From assembly GCA_030648295.1 (NCBI GenBank), contig JAUSID010000097.1, positions 1-64,000 on the forward strand: 64,000 nucleotides of DNA, in the 5' to 3' direction. The stretch is from Opitutaceae bacterium. GTDB taxonomy: Bacteria; Verrucomicrobiota; Verrucomicrobiia; Opitutales; Opitutaceae. Both the position numbers and the translations under genes were made by a program. The notes beneath the pieces were generated by a model, which did no database searches, was not told the origin of the DNA, and saw only the letters and a program-made list of their open reading frames with translations. This document shows positions 50,998 through 59,451 of the stretch, piece after piece (the first letter of the stretch is position 1; the number at the start of each line of letters is the position of its first letter).

Positions 50998-51750
50998 ATG
51001 GTCGCTTCCACTTCCTTCTTCCGTCCCGCTCCGCCGGTCCATTCTGAAACCGCCCGCACCGCTCGCGAGTCGCTCTCGCGCCGGGAGGCGCAGTATGATG
51101 CCGCCCTCGTACGCCGGTTCCTCGACGATGGCGACGAAAGCGCGTTTGCCGAGATCGTCGCGCGTCATCGGGAGAAAATGTATTCGGTCGCCTTCGCCCT
51201 GCTGCGGAACAGTGCGGACGCGGAGGAGATCGCGCAGGACACATTCATCCGCGCCCACCGCGGTTTGGTGAATTTTCGCGGCGACTCCTCCCTCGGCACC
51301 TGGCTGCACCGGATCGCGGTGAATCTGTCCCGCAATCGCTACTGGTATTTTTTCCGCCGTCACCGGCACACGACGCGCTCCTTCGACTGCGCGTTCAGTG
51401 ACGAAAATCCCGCCACGCTCTCGAGCCTGGTGGCCAGTCCCGCCCCGAGCCCGGTGGACCAGGCGGCCACGACCGAATTCTCAACCCTGATTGCCCAGTG
51501 CATGGAGCGGCTGGGCCCGGGCCATCGCGACATTCTCACCCGTCGCAACGTCCTGAACTGCACCTACGATGAGATTGCCCAGGCGTTCGGGATCAGCATC
51601 GGCACGGTGAAGAGCCGGATTGCCCGGGCGCGCAGCAACCTCCGCGTTCTCCTCGGAAAGGCCTGTCCGGAATTTGCGCCCGGCTCCCTCCCCAGCCAGT
51701 GGTTCGAACCCGCACGGCGGTCGGGCGGGGTGGAAATCATTCGCGCATAA
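50998..51750 (+). CDS. ECF-type RNA polymerase sigma factor
   Basis: 250 residues. Region 2: RFLDDGDESAFAEIVARHREKMYSVAFALLRNSADAEEIAQDTFIRAHRGL. Region 4: LNCTYDEIAQAFGISIGTVKSRIARARSNLR. An unconserved linker of about 60 residues joins them. No anti-sigma factor with a zinc or membrane domain follows. The next gene is a glycosyltransferase 7 bases downstream, so the factor may drive the exopolysaccharide genes or be co-transcribed with them. The N-terminal 25 residues are probably unstructured. Confidence 0.92.
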   Translation: MVASTSFFRPAPPVHSETARTARESLSRREAQYDAALVRRFLDDGDESAFAEIVARHREKMYSVAFALLRNSADAEEIAQDTFIRAHRGLVNFRGDSSLGTWLHRIAVNLSRNRYWYFFRRHRHTTRSFDCAFSDENPATLSSLVASPAPSPVDQAATTEFSTLIAQCMERLGPGHRDILTRRNVLNCTYDEIAQAFGISIGTVKSRIARARSNLRVLLGKACPEFAPGSLPSQWFEPARRSGGVEIIRA

Positions 51751-51757
51751 TCCGCCC

Positions 51758-52978
51758 ATGCGACTGCTTTTCGTCCATGAACGGATGGGGGCCTTGGGCG
51801 GCGCCGAGGCGAATGTACTCGTGACCGCCGAGGCCCTCGGCCAGCGCGGCCACGTCGTCGGCCTCGTCCACGGCAGCGGCCCAAGCCAGGGCGAAGCCGG
51901 CTGGCGCGAAGTTTTTCCCGAGCGCTTTGCGGTTGATCCGGCGTCGGGCCATACCGACCTCGCGCGCGCGCTCGCCGCGTTCGAGCCCGACCTCGTGTTC
52001 CTGCACAAATTTTCCGATCCCGCGGTGCTCGATGCCCTGCTCGCGAGCGGCCGGCCCGTCGTCCGCATGGTCCACGACCACGACCTGTATTGCATGCGCG
52101 GTTACAAGTACAATGTCCTGACCCGCAAAATCTGCCGCCGGGCCGCCTCCGCTTTTTGCGTTCTCCCGTGTGGCGCGTCGGTCACCCGCAACCCCGGGGC
52201 CGGCTTTCCGCTCCGCTGGGTGAGCTACCGCGCGAAACGCCGCGAAATCGAGCAGAACCGGAATCTGCACCGGCTGATCGTCGCCACGGACTACATGCGC
52301 ACCGAACTGCTGCGAAACGGGTTCGCGCCGGAGCAGATTGAAATTCACGCGCCCGTGCCACGGGCGGCGCCCGCGGCCGGCAACCCGTCGTTCAGCGACC
52401 GCAACCTCATCGTTTATGCCGGCCAGATCATCCGCGGCAAAGGGGTCGATGTTCTCCTCGAGTCGCTCGCCCGGGTCGCGCCACCTTTCAAGTGCGTGAT
52501 TCTCGGCGATGGCAACCAGCGCGCCGACTGCGAGCGGCTCAGCGCGCGTCTTGGGCTCCACGGGCGGGTCACGTTCGCCGGTTTCGTGCCCCAGGCGCGA
52601 ATCGCGGACTACTATCGCGACGCTTCGCTCGCGGTGATGAGCTCGCTCTGGCCCGAACCATTCGGCGCCACGGGCCTCGAAGCGATGCGATGCGGACTGC
52701 CCGTTGTGGCCTTCGACGCCGGCGGGATCAGCGAATGGCTGCTCGACGGGGTGAACGGATTCCTGGTGCCGTGGAAGGATCGAACCACCTTCGCCGCGCG
52801 CGTCAGCACGCTGCTCGGGGACAAGCCGCTCGCGCGTCGTCTCGGCGAAAACGGCCGCCAGGTCGCGCATGAACGCTTCAATTTCGTCGCCTACATCGAC
52901 GGCCTGGAAAATCTCTTTTCCCGCACCGCGGCCGCACCGGCGGCACGCCCGACTGAACTTTGCGGAGTCACCGCATGA
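51758..52978 (+). CDS. Glycosyltransferase family 4
   Basis: 406 residues from MRLLFVHERMGALGGAEAN, the GT4 N-terminal motif region. The C-terminal nucleotide-sugar site reads IVYAGQIIRGKGVDVLLESL and EPFGATGLEAMRCGLPVVAFDAGG. A retaining GT-B fold enzyme, cytoplasmic face. The Cys-containing segment YCMRGYKYNVLTRKICRRAASAFCVLPCG occurs in a GT4 subgroup of capsule and exopolysaccharide loci. It overlaps the next gene by ATGA. Confidence 0.9.
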   Translation: MRLLFVHERMGALGGAEANVLVTAEALGQRGHVVGLVHGSGPSQGEAGWREVFPERFAVDPASGHTDLARALAAFEPDLVFLHKFSDPAVLDALLASGRPVVRMVHDHDLYCMRGYKYNVLTRKICRRAASAFCVLPCGASVTRNPGAGFPLRWVSYRAKRREIEQNRNLHRLIVATDYMRTELLRNGFAPEQIEIHAPVPRAAPAAGNPSFSDRNLIVYAGQIIRGKGVDVLLESLARVAPPFKCVILGDGNQRADCERLSARLGLHGRVTFAGFVPQARIADYYRDASLAVMSSLWPEPFGATGLEAMRCGLPVVAFDAGGISEWLLDGVNGFLVPWKDRTTFAARVSTLLGDKPLARRLGENGRQVAHERFNFVAYIDGLENLFSRTAAAPAARPTELCGVTA

Positions 52979-53709
52979 ACGCAAAAATTCTTCCGCCCAT
53001 CAGCCCCCGCCTCCTCAGGCGCTTCGCCATCTTTCAGACCCGTCTGGGCCTGTGGCGGCTGAAGCGGCACTTTGCCCTTCGCCGGCTCGCGTGGCGGTGG
53101 TTCGTGGAGAGCGCGCAGGCGATCAAACGCACGGTCGATGTGATCGGCAGTCTGGCCGCGCTGCTCATCCTGAGCCCGCTGCTCATTCCCATCTCCGCGC
53201 TCGTACGACTCGACGGTGGCCCCGTTTTCTTTGCCCAGACGCGCATCGGCCGGTTTGGCCGGCCGTTCAAGATGTTCAAATTTCGCTCGATGCGGCCCGA
53301 CGCCGAGCAGCGTCTCGCGGCCCTGCTCGCGACCAACCAGCACGGCAACGGAGTCACCTTCAAAATCAAAAACGATCCGCGGATCACGCGGATCGGCTAC
53401 TGGCTCCGGCGGTTCTCGCTGGATGAGCTGCCGCAGTTCTACAACGTCCTGATCGGCGACATGTCGCTCGTCGGACCGCGGCCGCCGGTACCGCGGGAGG
53501 TTGCACTTTATGCACTCGCCGATCGCCGGCGGCTGCTCGTCAAGCCGGGCATCACCTGCACGTGGCAGGTCAGCGGCCGGTCCGAAATCGATTTTCCCGG
53601 CCAGGTGCGGCTGGACGTCAACTACATCGATAGCCAGAGCCTCGGCGGAGACCTCAAAATCCTGGTGAAAACACCGAAGGCCGTGGTCTTCGGCTCGGGG
53701 GCATACTGA
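52975..53709 (+). CDS. Undecaprenyl-phosphate sugar-phosphotransferase
   Basis: 244 residues of the bacterial sugar transferase (PglC/WcaJ C-terminal) family. One membrane segment (DVIGSLAALLILSPLLIPISALVR), then KMFKFRSMRPDAE, FSLDELPQFYNVLIGDMSLVGPRPPVPRE and VKPGITCTWQVSGRS. It starts polymer repeat units by moving sugar-1-phosphate to the lipid carrier. It lacks the extra N-terminal membrane helices of the long WbaP-type proteins. Overlapping starts on both sides (ATGA, TGATG) put it in one unit with the GT4 and the next gene. Confidence 0.92.
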   Translation: MNAKILPPISPRLLRRFAIFQTRLGLWRLKRHFALRRLAWRWFVESAQAIKRTVDVIGSLAALLILSPLLIPISALVRLDGGPVFFAQTRIGRFGRPFKMFKFRSMRPDAEQRLAALLATNQHGNGVTFKIKNDPRITRIGYWLRRFSLDELPQFYNVLIGDMSLVGPRPPVPREVALYALADRRRLLVKPGITCTWQVSGRSEIDFPGQVRLDVNYIDSQSLGGDLKILVKTPKAVVFGSGAY

Positions 53710-54599
53710 TGAAAGCGTTGCTCATTTGTCCTGCGATTCGGCCGGCGGTGCCGCAGCTGGCCGAAGAAGGTCCGCTCGCCCTCACTCCGATTCTGGGCGA
53801 ATGCATCGTCACGCACTGGCTCGAACATCTGGCCGTGCTCGGCGCCCGCCACGTGCAGGTGATCGCCGCTGACCGCGCGGACGCCGTCCGGACGGCGCTC
53901 GGCAATGGCGCCCGCTGGGGCATGCGGCTGGAAGTGCACGGCACCAGCGTCGAGCCCACGCCCGCGGAAGCGGCCGCACGTTACCGCCCGGCGGATGAAC
54001 CCGGCTGGCTGCCCGCGCCGCACGACACCATCACGATGGACCACCTGCCGGGCGGTCCGGATCTGCCGTTGTTCGACAGTTACGCGAGCTGGTTTGCGGC
54101 GTTGCTGGCGTGGATGCCGCGCGCGCTCACACCGGCGCGCGTGCGCGTCGTCGAAATCCGCCCGGGCATCTGGGTCGGTCGTCGCGCGCATGTCTCCCCC
54201 AAGGCCGAGTTGATCGCGCCGTGCTGGATCGGTGATCAGGTCTTCATCGAGCCGGGCGCGATTGTCGGGCCGGGCGCAATCATCGAGGACCGCTCGGTGG
54301 TCGAAGACGAAGCCCGCGTGACGCAAAGCTGGATCGGTCCGGACACCTTTGTCGGGCCGCTGACGGCGGTCGCGACCTCGCTGGCCTGGGGCAGCAGCCT
54401 GACCAACTGGCGCTCGGATTCGAGTCTCCAGGTGCCGGATCCCTTTCTCATGTGTTCGCTCGCGCCACCGGTACACTCGCTGGCCTCGTCGGGCCGGGGT
54501 ACCCGCGGTCCCGCCGTCGCCGCAGTCTCGCCGCTGCGATGGATCGCCGGATGGCGCGGGCCGGCGCCCGGAACGCAGAATTCCACTCCGCCCGCCTAG
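53709..54599 (+). CDS. Nucleotidyltransferase-like protein with left-handed beta-helix
   Basis: 296 residues. The N-terminal half resembles a sugar-1-phosphate nucleotidyltransferase fold (LTPILGECIVTHWLEHLAVLGARHVQVI), but the catalytic G-x-G-T-R loop is not seen. Residues about 150-220 hold hexapeptide repeats (GIWVGRRAHVSPKAELIAPCWIGDQVFIEPGAIVGPGAIIEDRSVVEDEA). It may modify or regulate sugar supply for the preceding transferases. The enzyme activity is doubtful. The last 60 residues are low-complexity and probably disordered. Confidence 0.75.
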   Translation: MKALLICPAIRPAVPQLAEEGPLALTPILGECIVTHWLEHLAVLGARHVQVIAADRADAVRTALGNGARWGMRLEVHGTSVEPTPAEAAARYRPADEPGWLPAPHDTITMDHLPGGPDLPLFDSYASWFAALLAWMPRALTPARVRVVEIRPGIWVGRRAHVSPKAELIAPCWIGDQVFIEPGAIVGPGAIIEDRSVVEDEARVTQSWIGPDTFVGPLTAVATSLAWGSSLTNWRSDSSLQVPDPFLMCSLAPPVHSLASSGRGTRGPAVAAVSPLRWIAGWRGPAPGTQNSTPPA

Positions 54600-54655
54600 G
54601 CCGCTCTCCCGATGGTCCATGGCTCCTTCAACCCTCAGAATCCGACCGGCTGCCC

Positions 54656-54961
54656 ATGAAAATTGAAAATCAAGGGGAGTGCCTGCGCATTTCCGAAATT
54701 CAGGAATTGACCGCGGTCAATTCGGCCCAATTCCGCGAGGACGTCAGCGCGGCCCTTCCCGGCTCGCCGCCCGTCATCGAGATTGATCTGGCCCAGACCC
54801 GATTCGTGGACAGCAGCGGCCTGGGCGCGCTGTTTGCGATCTACCGCGCCACCGCCCAGCGCAACGGCATGATCCTCCGGCTGCTCAATCCGCGCCCGGA
54901 GGTCGAGCAGTTGCTCGAACTGACCCAGATGCGGCAGCTCTTCGAGATCATGCAAAGGTAG
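54656..54961 (+). CDS. STAS-domain anti-sigma factor antagonist
   Basis: 101 residues from MKIENQGECLRI, where the STAS fold begins; upstream frame is unrelated. The core VIEIDLAQTRFVDSSGLGALFAIYR holds the phosphorylatable Ser of the D-S-S-G-L-G motif. SpoIIAA/RsbV-type proteins are controlled by a kinase and a PP2C phosphatase. The next gene encodes a protein with both kinase-like and phosphatase domains, so the two form a partner-switch module placed after the polysaccharide genes. Confidence 0.9.
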   Translation: MKIENQGECLRISEIQELTAVNSAQFREDVSAALPGSPPVIEIDLAQTRFVDSSGLGALFAIYRATAQRNGMILRLLNPRPEVEQLLELTQMRQLFEIMQR

Positions 54962-55167
54962 GAGCCGGTCGGCCTCGCGACGAACATCATGCCATCGGCC
55001 GAACATTGCCTTGCCCTCCCCGTCGCCCGCCTCGACCGAATCCTTGGGCCGCGCTACGCGCGGCGAAGATCTCGGAGCTTGCCCATCCCCCCGGCACGAA
55101 GTGCCGGCTTGGGAATTTGTCGGGGCAGGGGCTCCGTAACGCAGTGGCAGCGCAAGCAAGTCGCCGC

Positions 55168-57078
55168 ATGTTAACCGCGCCGCCGACAAATTCCCCTCTC
55201 CTCCAGCCGGCCCGGCCCGCCACCTTGCGTCTGGCTTTCCCGCCCGACCCGGCCTCCGTTCGCGCCGTCTCCGGCGCCATCCGGAGTTTCCTCGCCGAGC
55301 ACGGCGTGCCGGAAAAGGAACTGTTTTCGTACGAGCTCTGTATCGCCGAGGCCAGTACGAATGCGATCACCTATGCACAGGGCCGCGCCCGGCTGCTCCA
55401 GCCCGTGGCCGAGGCGCTGTTCACGCCGGACCAAATCGAGCTGCGGGTGACGGACCACACGCCCGGCTTCGTGCTGCCCGAGAAGATTCCCCAGCCCTCC
55501 CCGTTGAGCGACGGTGGCCGCGGGCTGTTCATCATCCAATCGGTGATGGACGAGATACGGTACCTCCGCGGCACGAAGGAAAACATCCTGATCATGCGCA
55601 AGCGGCGCCGCGCCAACCAGGCGTCCGCCGCGGTGCGCGAGGGAGCGGCCGCCAGCGGCCTCACGCTCGAGGAAAGCCACCGCCAGCTGAACGAATCCAA
55701 GAGCGACCGGGCGAGCCTGGCCGGCGAACTCTCGTTTCGTTCTGAAACGCTGTCCGCCATCTTTCGCTGCTGCGCCGAACTGGGACGGAGCGACGAGGTC
55801 GCGGAGGGATTCGGCAAACGGCTGCTGGTCGATCTATTTCATCTCACGACGGCGGACTGGTGCGTCCTGCGGCTGCTTTCGGCCGACAATCGCTCGCTCG
55901 TCGTCGCGACCGCGTCCGAACTGGAGCTCGCGTTCGAGCCGCTGCCGCTGCCGCTCGCGGGTGAATCACCGCACGGCATCGAGGTGACCGTCGCGGCGAC
56001 CAAGACGGCCACACGCTTCGATCTCCGCGAGGATTCCGATCGCACCGAGCCGCTGCGGGCGATCGGGCGCGAAGCCACGGGACTCGTATGCCCGCTGGTT
56101 TTCGGCGGAGCCCTCGTCGGTACGATCGCCGTGGGCCGCCGCGGCGGTGATTTTCCACTGGGAAAACTCCAGGACGAAGTGGTCCGCGTGTTCGCCGAAT
56201 TCCTCGCGATTCAAACGGTCAACCTCCGCCACCACAAGGAGGAGGTCCGCCAGCGCGTCTTCACCCGCGAGCTGGAAATCGCGCAGGAAATCCAGCACCT
56301 GCTGCTTCCGCGCACACTGCCGCAGCTCGAGGGCTTCGGGCTGGCGGGCGGCTGGCAGAGCGCACGCGAAGTCGGTGGCGATTTCTACGACGCGCTCGCG
56401 GTCGGCGAGCAGTCGCTGTTCCTGATGGTCGCCGACGTGATGGGCAAGGGCGTGCCCGCGGCGTTGTTCGCCGCCACGATGCGCGGCCTGCTCCGCGGCC
56501 TGGCCGCGCGCAGCGACGATCCGGCGAAGATCCTCCACGGGTTGAACCGGCTGCTTTTCGCCGAGCTCTCCGCCGTCAACATGTTCATCACCGCCCAGGT
56601 GGTGCACGTCGATCTCCAGACGCGACTGATGACGGCCGCGAGCGCCGGCCACTGTCCGCCGCTTTATGTCCCGCCCGGCCACCACACGGTGCTTGCGCTA
56701 TCGACCCAGGGCCTGCCGATCGGCGTGCTGCCCGACACGGTGTACCATTCCGTGACCGCGCGGCTCGGCGAACCCTGCACGCTGCTGCTGCACACCGACG
56801 GACTGACCGACACGCGCAATGCCACCGGAAAACAGTTCGGCCAAAAGCGCCTGATGGGCTGGCTCAGCGCCAACGCCATCGCCGGCCATACGGCCGCGGC
56901 GCTGCGCGACCGGCTGGCGACGGAACTCAACCGATTCCGCGGCAACGCCGCGATGGACGACGACCAGGCGTTTCTCCTGCTCACGGAAGCGCACGTGGGC
57001 GCCGCCCTCGCGACCAACTCCCGCGGGCCCAAGCTTCAATTCCAGCGCGGCTCATTCCTCTTCCCGGCCAACTCGTGA
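55168..57078 (+). CDS. Partner-switch regulator: RsbW-like ATPase, GAF and SpoIIE phosphatase
   Basis: 636 residues from this ATG. Residues about 15-145 form an HATPase fold of the RsbW type (ELCIAEASTNAITYAQG, TDHTPGF, GGRGLFIIQSVMDEI). A linker or coiled stretch and a GAF-like domain (about 185-350) follow. The SpoIIE/RsbU PP2C phosphatase (about 380-620) has IAQEIQHLLLPRTLP, GGDFYDAL, VADVMGKGVPAAL and MDDDQAFLLL. It should both phosphorylate and dephosphorylate STAS partners, in response to a signal at the GAF domain. The 206 bases upstream contain a small GGCAC-GAA-GTGCC hairpin and no gene. Confidence 0.9.
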   Translation: MLTAPPTNSPLLQPARPATLRLAFPPDPASVRAVSGAIRSFLAEHGVPEKELFSYELCIAEASTNAITYAQGRARLLQPVAEALFTPDQIELRVTDHTPGFVLPEKIPQPSPLSDGGRGLFIIQSVMDEIRYLRGTKENILIMRKRRRANQASAAVREGAAASGLTLEESHRQLNESKSDRASLAGELSFRSETLSAIFRCCAELGRSDEVAEGFGKRLLVDLFHLTTADWCVLRLLSADNRSLVVATASELELAFEPLPLPLAGESPHGIEVTVAATKTATRFDLREDSDRTEPLRAIGREATGLVCPLVFGGALVGTIAVGRRGGDFPLGKLQDEVVRVFAEFLAIQTVNLRHHKEEVRQRVFTRELEIAQEIQHLLLPRTLPQLEGFGLAGGWQSAREVGGDFYDALAVGEQSLFLMVADVMGKGVPAALFAATMRGLLRGLAARSDDPAKILHGLNRLLFAELSAVNMFITAQVVHVDLQTRLMTAASAGHCPPLYVPPGHHTVLALSTQGLPIGVLPDTVYHSVTARLGEPCTLLLHTDGLTDTRNATGKQFGQKRLMGWLSANAIAGHTAAALRDRLATELNRFRGNAAMDDDQAFLLLTEAHVGAALATNSRGPKLQFQRGSFLFPANS

Positions 57079-57108
57079 CGATTGGTATTCAAAATTGCCG
57101 GAGTAATT

Positions 57109-57168
57109 GGGAGCGCGACCTCCGCCGGTCGCAACGATCTCCATGCGACCGGGGGCGGTCGCGCTCCC
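57109..57168. terminator. 60-base palindrome between convergent genes
   Basis: GGGAGCGCGACCTCCGCC and its near-exact inverted counterpart GGGGCGGTCGCGCTCCC, with inner arms GGTCGCA and TGCGACC. It lies between the phosphatase gene and the convergent secreted-protein gene, and is well placed as a bidirectional terminator. It may also be a dispersed REP-type element. Confidence 0.6.
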
Positions 57169-57186
57169 ATGCAAACCTCTGCAACG

Positions 57187-57810
57187 TTACGGCGGCGGCT
57201 TCGAGGTGCCTGGAAGGCTCGTGGGCGTCGCTGGCACGTAGGCGTCGAATCGAATCAGATCGCCTGGCAGCGGTCCCGTTGCGCGGCGCAAATTGGCGGA
57301 GTCAGTTCCCCCGAGCGACAGTTCCCCGCGGCGATTGATCGCTGCTTCCCGCTCGGCCTGCAGCCGCTGGCGCCGTTCCGCCGCGGAAAGAGGTTTCCCT
57401 GATGCACCGGCGTTGTCCGGAACGAAACGAATCTGTGGACTAGTATTGCCCTCGACTGAAAATCGGGGCGTCGCGCGACGGGGCTCGAGCGTCAGCGGAT
57501 TTGAGGGTGGCGTTGCCCGGTCGCTCAGCGAATACGCGCCTGGGGGAAGCAAAGTGGAGGAAGCACTCGCAGGCGCACGCATCACCGAGGCGGCGCGGCT
57601 CGCCTCCGCTGGTGTCGCGGCCTTGACGAATGTCCATTGTTGTCCGGCGACCGGCGACTCCGGCGGCGAGGCGGGCGAAAGAAGATACGGACCCGTCAAC
57701 AAGGTCTTGTCATTCGAGCGCGCGGAACCAAACGCGCGTTGCGCGGAACAGACGAGCGGCGCAGCGAGGAACGCCGCGGTGAGGAGCGAGTACACAGCGT
57801 GCGATTTCAT
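57187..57810 (-). CDS. Secreted protein of unknown function
   Basis: 207 residues from MKSHAVYSLLTAAFLAAPLVCSAQ, a clear signal peptide with an A-x-A-like cleavage site. The mature part is rich in Pro, Ser, Ala and Arg, with no recognised domain. AAERRQRLQAEREAAINRRGE is a probable short helix. Divergent from the DNA ligase gene. The frame also opens upstream, but the signal sequence sets the start. Codon and residue pattern look like a real, disordered exported protein. Confidence 0.65.
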   Translation of the reverse strand: MKSHAVYSLLTAAFLAAPLVCSAQRAFGSARSNDKTLLTGPYLLSPASPPESPVAGQQWTFVKAATPAEASRAASVMRAPASASSTLLPPGAYSLSDRATPPSNPLTLEPRRATPRFSVEGNTSPQIRFVPDNAGASGKPLSAAERRQRLQAEREAAINRRGELSLGGTDSANLRRATGPLPGDLIRFDAYVPATPTSLPGTSKPPP

Positions 57811-57955
57811 GGCCACAGGGATTGGGGTTACCCGCGAATACGTTGGGCACAATGCCTCATTTCACCGCCGTGGCAAACCCAACTCACGATGGGAACGCTC
57901 GCATCGAAACCGGTCTAATGTTTCGGCCGTCCGCAATCACCTGCGCCGGTTTCGC

Positions 57956-59158
57956 ATGCCGACCCGTACCCAAAAACGTCCGCTCTCCCCGTTGAAAGAT
58001 GGCGGACGGTTGCGGACCACAATCGCCGCCATGGCGGGCAAGACTCGTGCCGCCCGGGCGCGAAACCCTTCCGCGGACGCCGTCTCGCGCGTGCGAAAAT
58101 CGGCCGCCGCCGCCGAAGCGTCAGGAAAGAAAGCGCTGCCGCCCGCGCGCCGCCGGTCACGCGCGCCGGCCGAGCCGGCGCGATTCATTCCACCGATGAA
58201 GGCACTGAGCGTCGACGCGGTGCCGGCAGGCGACTGGCGGCTGGAAATCAAACTCGATGGCTACCGCGCGATCGCGGTGCTCAACGACGGGGCGGTGGAG
58301 TTGTGGTCGCGTAATTACAAACCGCTGACGGCCGATTACCCCGAAGTCGTGGCGGCACTGCGCAGTCTTCGGCTCTCGAATGGGGTGATCGACGGCGAGA
58401 TCGTGGCGCTCGACGAGGGCGGACGCTCACGTTTCCAGCTTTTGCAGCAACGCGATTTGAGCCCGAAGCGCTCCCCGATCGTGTACTACGTTTTCGATTT
58501 GCTGCATCATGATGGACGGTCACTCGTCCGGCTGCCGCTCGAGGAGCGCCAGGGCGCATTGCAGGCCTTGGTCGGAAAAGGCACTCCGGCGCTCCGCTTC
58601 TCGCCGGTGTTCGAGACGACGCCGGATAAACTCCTCGACGAAGTGCGACGGCGGGGACTCGAGGGGATTATCGCGAAGGCTGCGGGATCGCTTTATGAGC
58701 CGGATCGCCGCTCGGGTGCATGGCTCAAATGCAAGGTGCACGGCGAGCAGGAATTCGTGATCGGCGGATTCACGCCGCCGAAAAACAGCCGGCCGCACTT
58801 CGGCGCCATTCTGGTCGGCTACTATGCGAACGGCGAGTTCATGTACGCCGGCAAGGTGGGCAGCGGGTTCGATCATGCGCTGCTGGGGTCACTGCACCGT
58901 GAGTTTTTGAAACGGCGCATCGACGAATGCCCGTTCGCCAATCTGCCGATGAGCCGGAAATCGCGGTTCGGCGCCGGAATGAATCGCAGCGCCATGCGCG
59001 AAGTGACGTGGGTGCGGCCCGAACTCGTCTGCCAGGTGCGGTTCACCGAATGGACGGAGGATGGAATGCTGCGGCACCCGGTGTTTCTTGGGCTGCGGAC
59101 GGACAAGCGTGCACGCGAAGTCGTGCGGGAAGCGCCACCCGCGCCGGCACACAACTGA
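57956..59158 (+). CDS. Stand-alone ATP-dependent DNA ligase (LigD ligase-domain type)
   Basis: About 400 residues. A basic Ala/Arg/Lys-rich tail (1-80) precedes the adenylation domain with the nucleotide-binding Lys in EIKLDGYRAI, DGEIVALDEGGRSRFQLLQ, VFDLLHHDG, EGIIAKA and GAWLKCKVH. The OB-fold domain follows (EFVIGGFTPPKNSRPHFGAILVGYY). This is the ligase module of bacterial NHEJ proteins without the polymerase or phosphoesterase domains. No Ku gene is in the window. A second ATG at 58031 (MAGKTRAARA) is equally possible as start. Confidence 0.9.
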   Translation: MPTRTQKRPLSPLKDGGRLRTTIAAMAGKTRAARARNPSADAVSRVRKSAAAAEASGKKALPPARRRSRAPAEPARFIPPMKALSVDAVPAGDWRLEIKLDGYRAIAVLNDGAVELWSRNYKPLTADYPEVVAALRSLRLSNGVIDGEIVALDEGGRSRFQLLQQRDLSPKRSPIVYYVFDLLHHDGRSLVRLPLEERQGALQALVGKGTPALRFSPVFETTPDKLLDEVRRRGLEGIIAKAAGSLYEPDRRSGAWLKCKVHGEQEFVIGGFTPPKNSRPHFGAILVGYYANGEFMYAGKVGSGFDHALLGSLHREFLKRRIDECPFANLPMSRKSRFGAGMNRSAMREVTWVRPELVCQVRFTEWTEDGMLRHPVFLGLRTDKRAREVVREAPPAPAHN

Positions 59159-59166
59159 ATCACGAC

Positions 59167-59440
59167 ATGGAGCCGCTGATTATCGTCGATCTCCAGAAGG
59201 CGTTTCCCGTCCCGCCCAAACGGGTGGGGCGCATTCGCCGCTATTCCCGTCGGTTCAAGAAACGAATATTCACCCGGTTTGAGAACCCGAAGGGCTCGCA
59301 TTTCCGCCGGCTGCTGAAACAGCGTTGCTGCGCGCCGGGAACCGATGACACGGCGCTACTCATCGAGCCATCGAACGGTGACATCGTGATCAAGAAGCAG
59401 GGTTATGGACTCGCGCCCCGTGACATTCGACGAATGAGAT
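59167..59440 (+). pseudogene. Truncated isochorismatase-family cysteine hydrolase
   Basis: The N-terminal part only: MEPLIIVDLQKAFPVP (catalytic-type Asp in VDLQ), FTRFENPKGSHFRRLLKQRCC, TDDTALLIEPSNGDIVIKKQGYGL with a Lys as in the family. Homology stops at about residue 85, where the end of the convergent esterase gene begins. The second half with the nucleophilic Cys is absent, so the product is not active. The reading frame runs on for 1 kb by chance through the antisense of the esterase gene. Confidence 0.7.
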
Positions 59441-59451
59441 TGGGCCACGGT

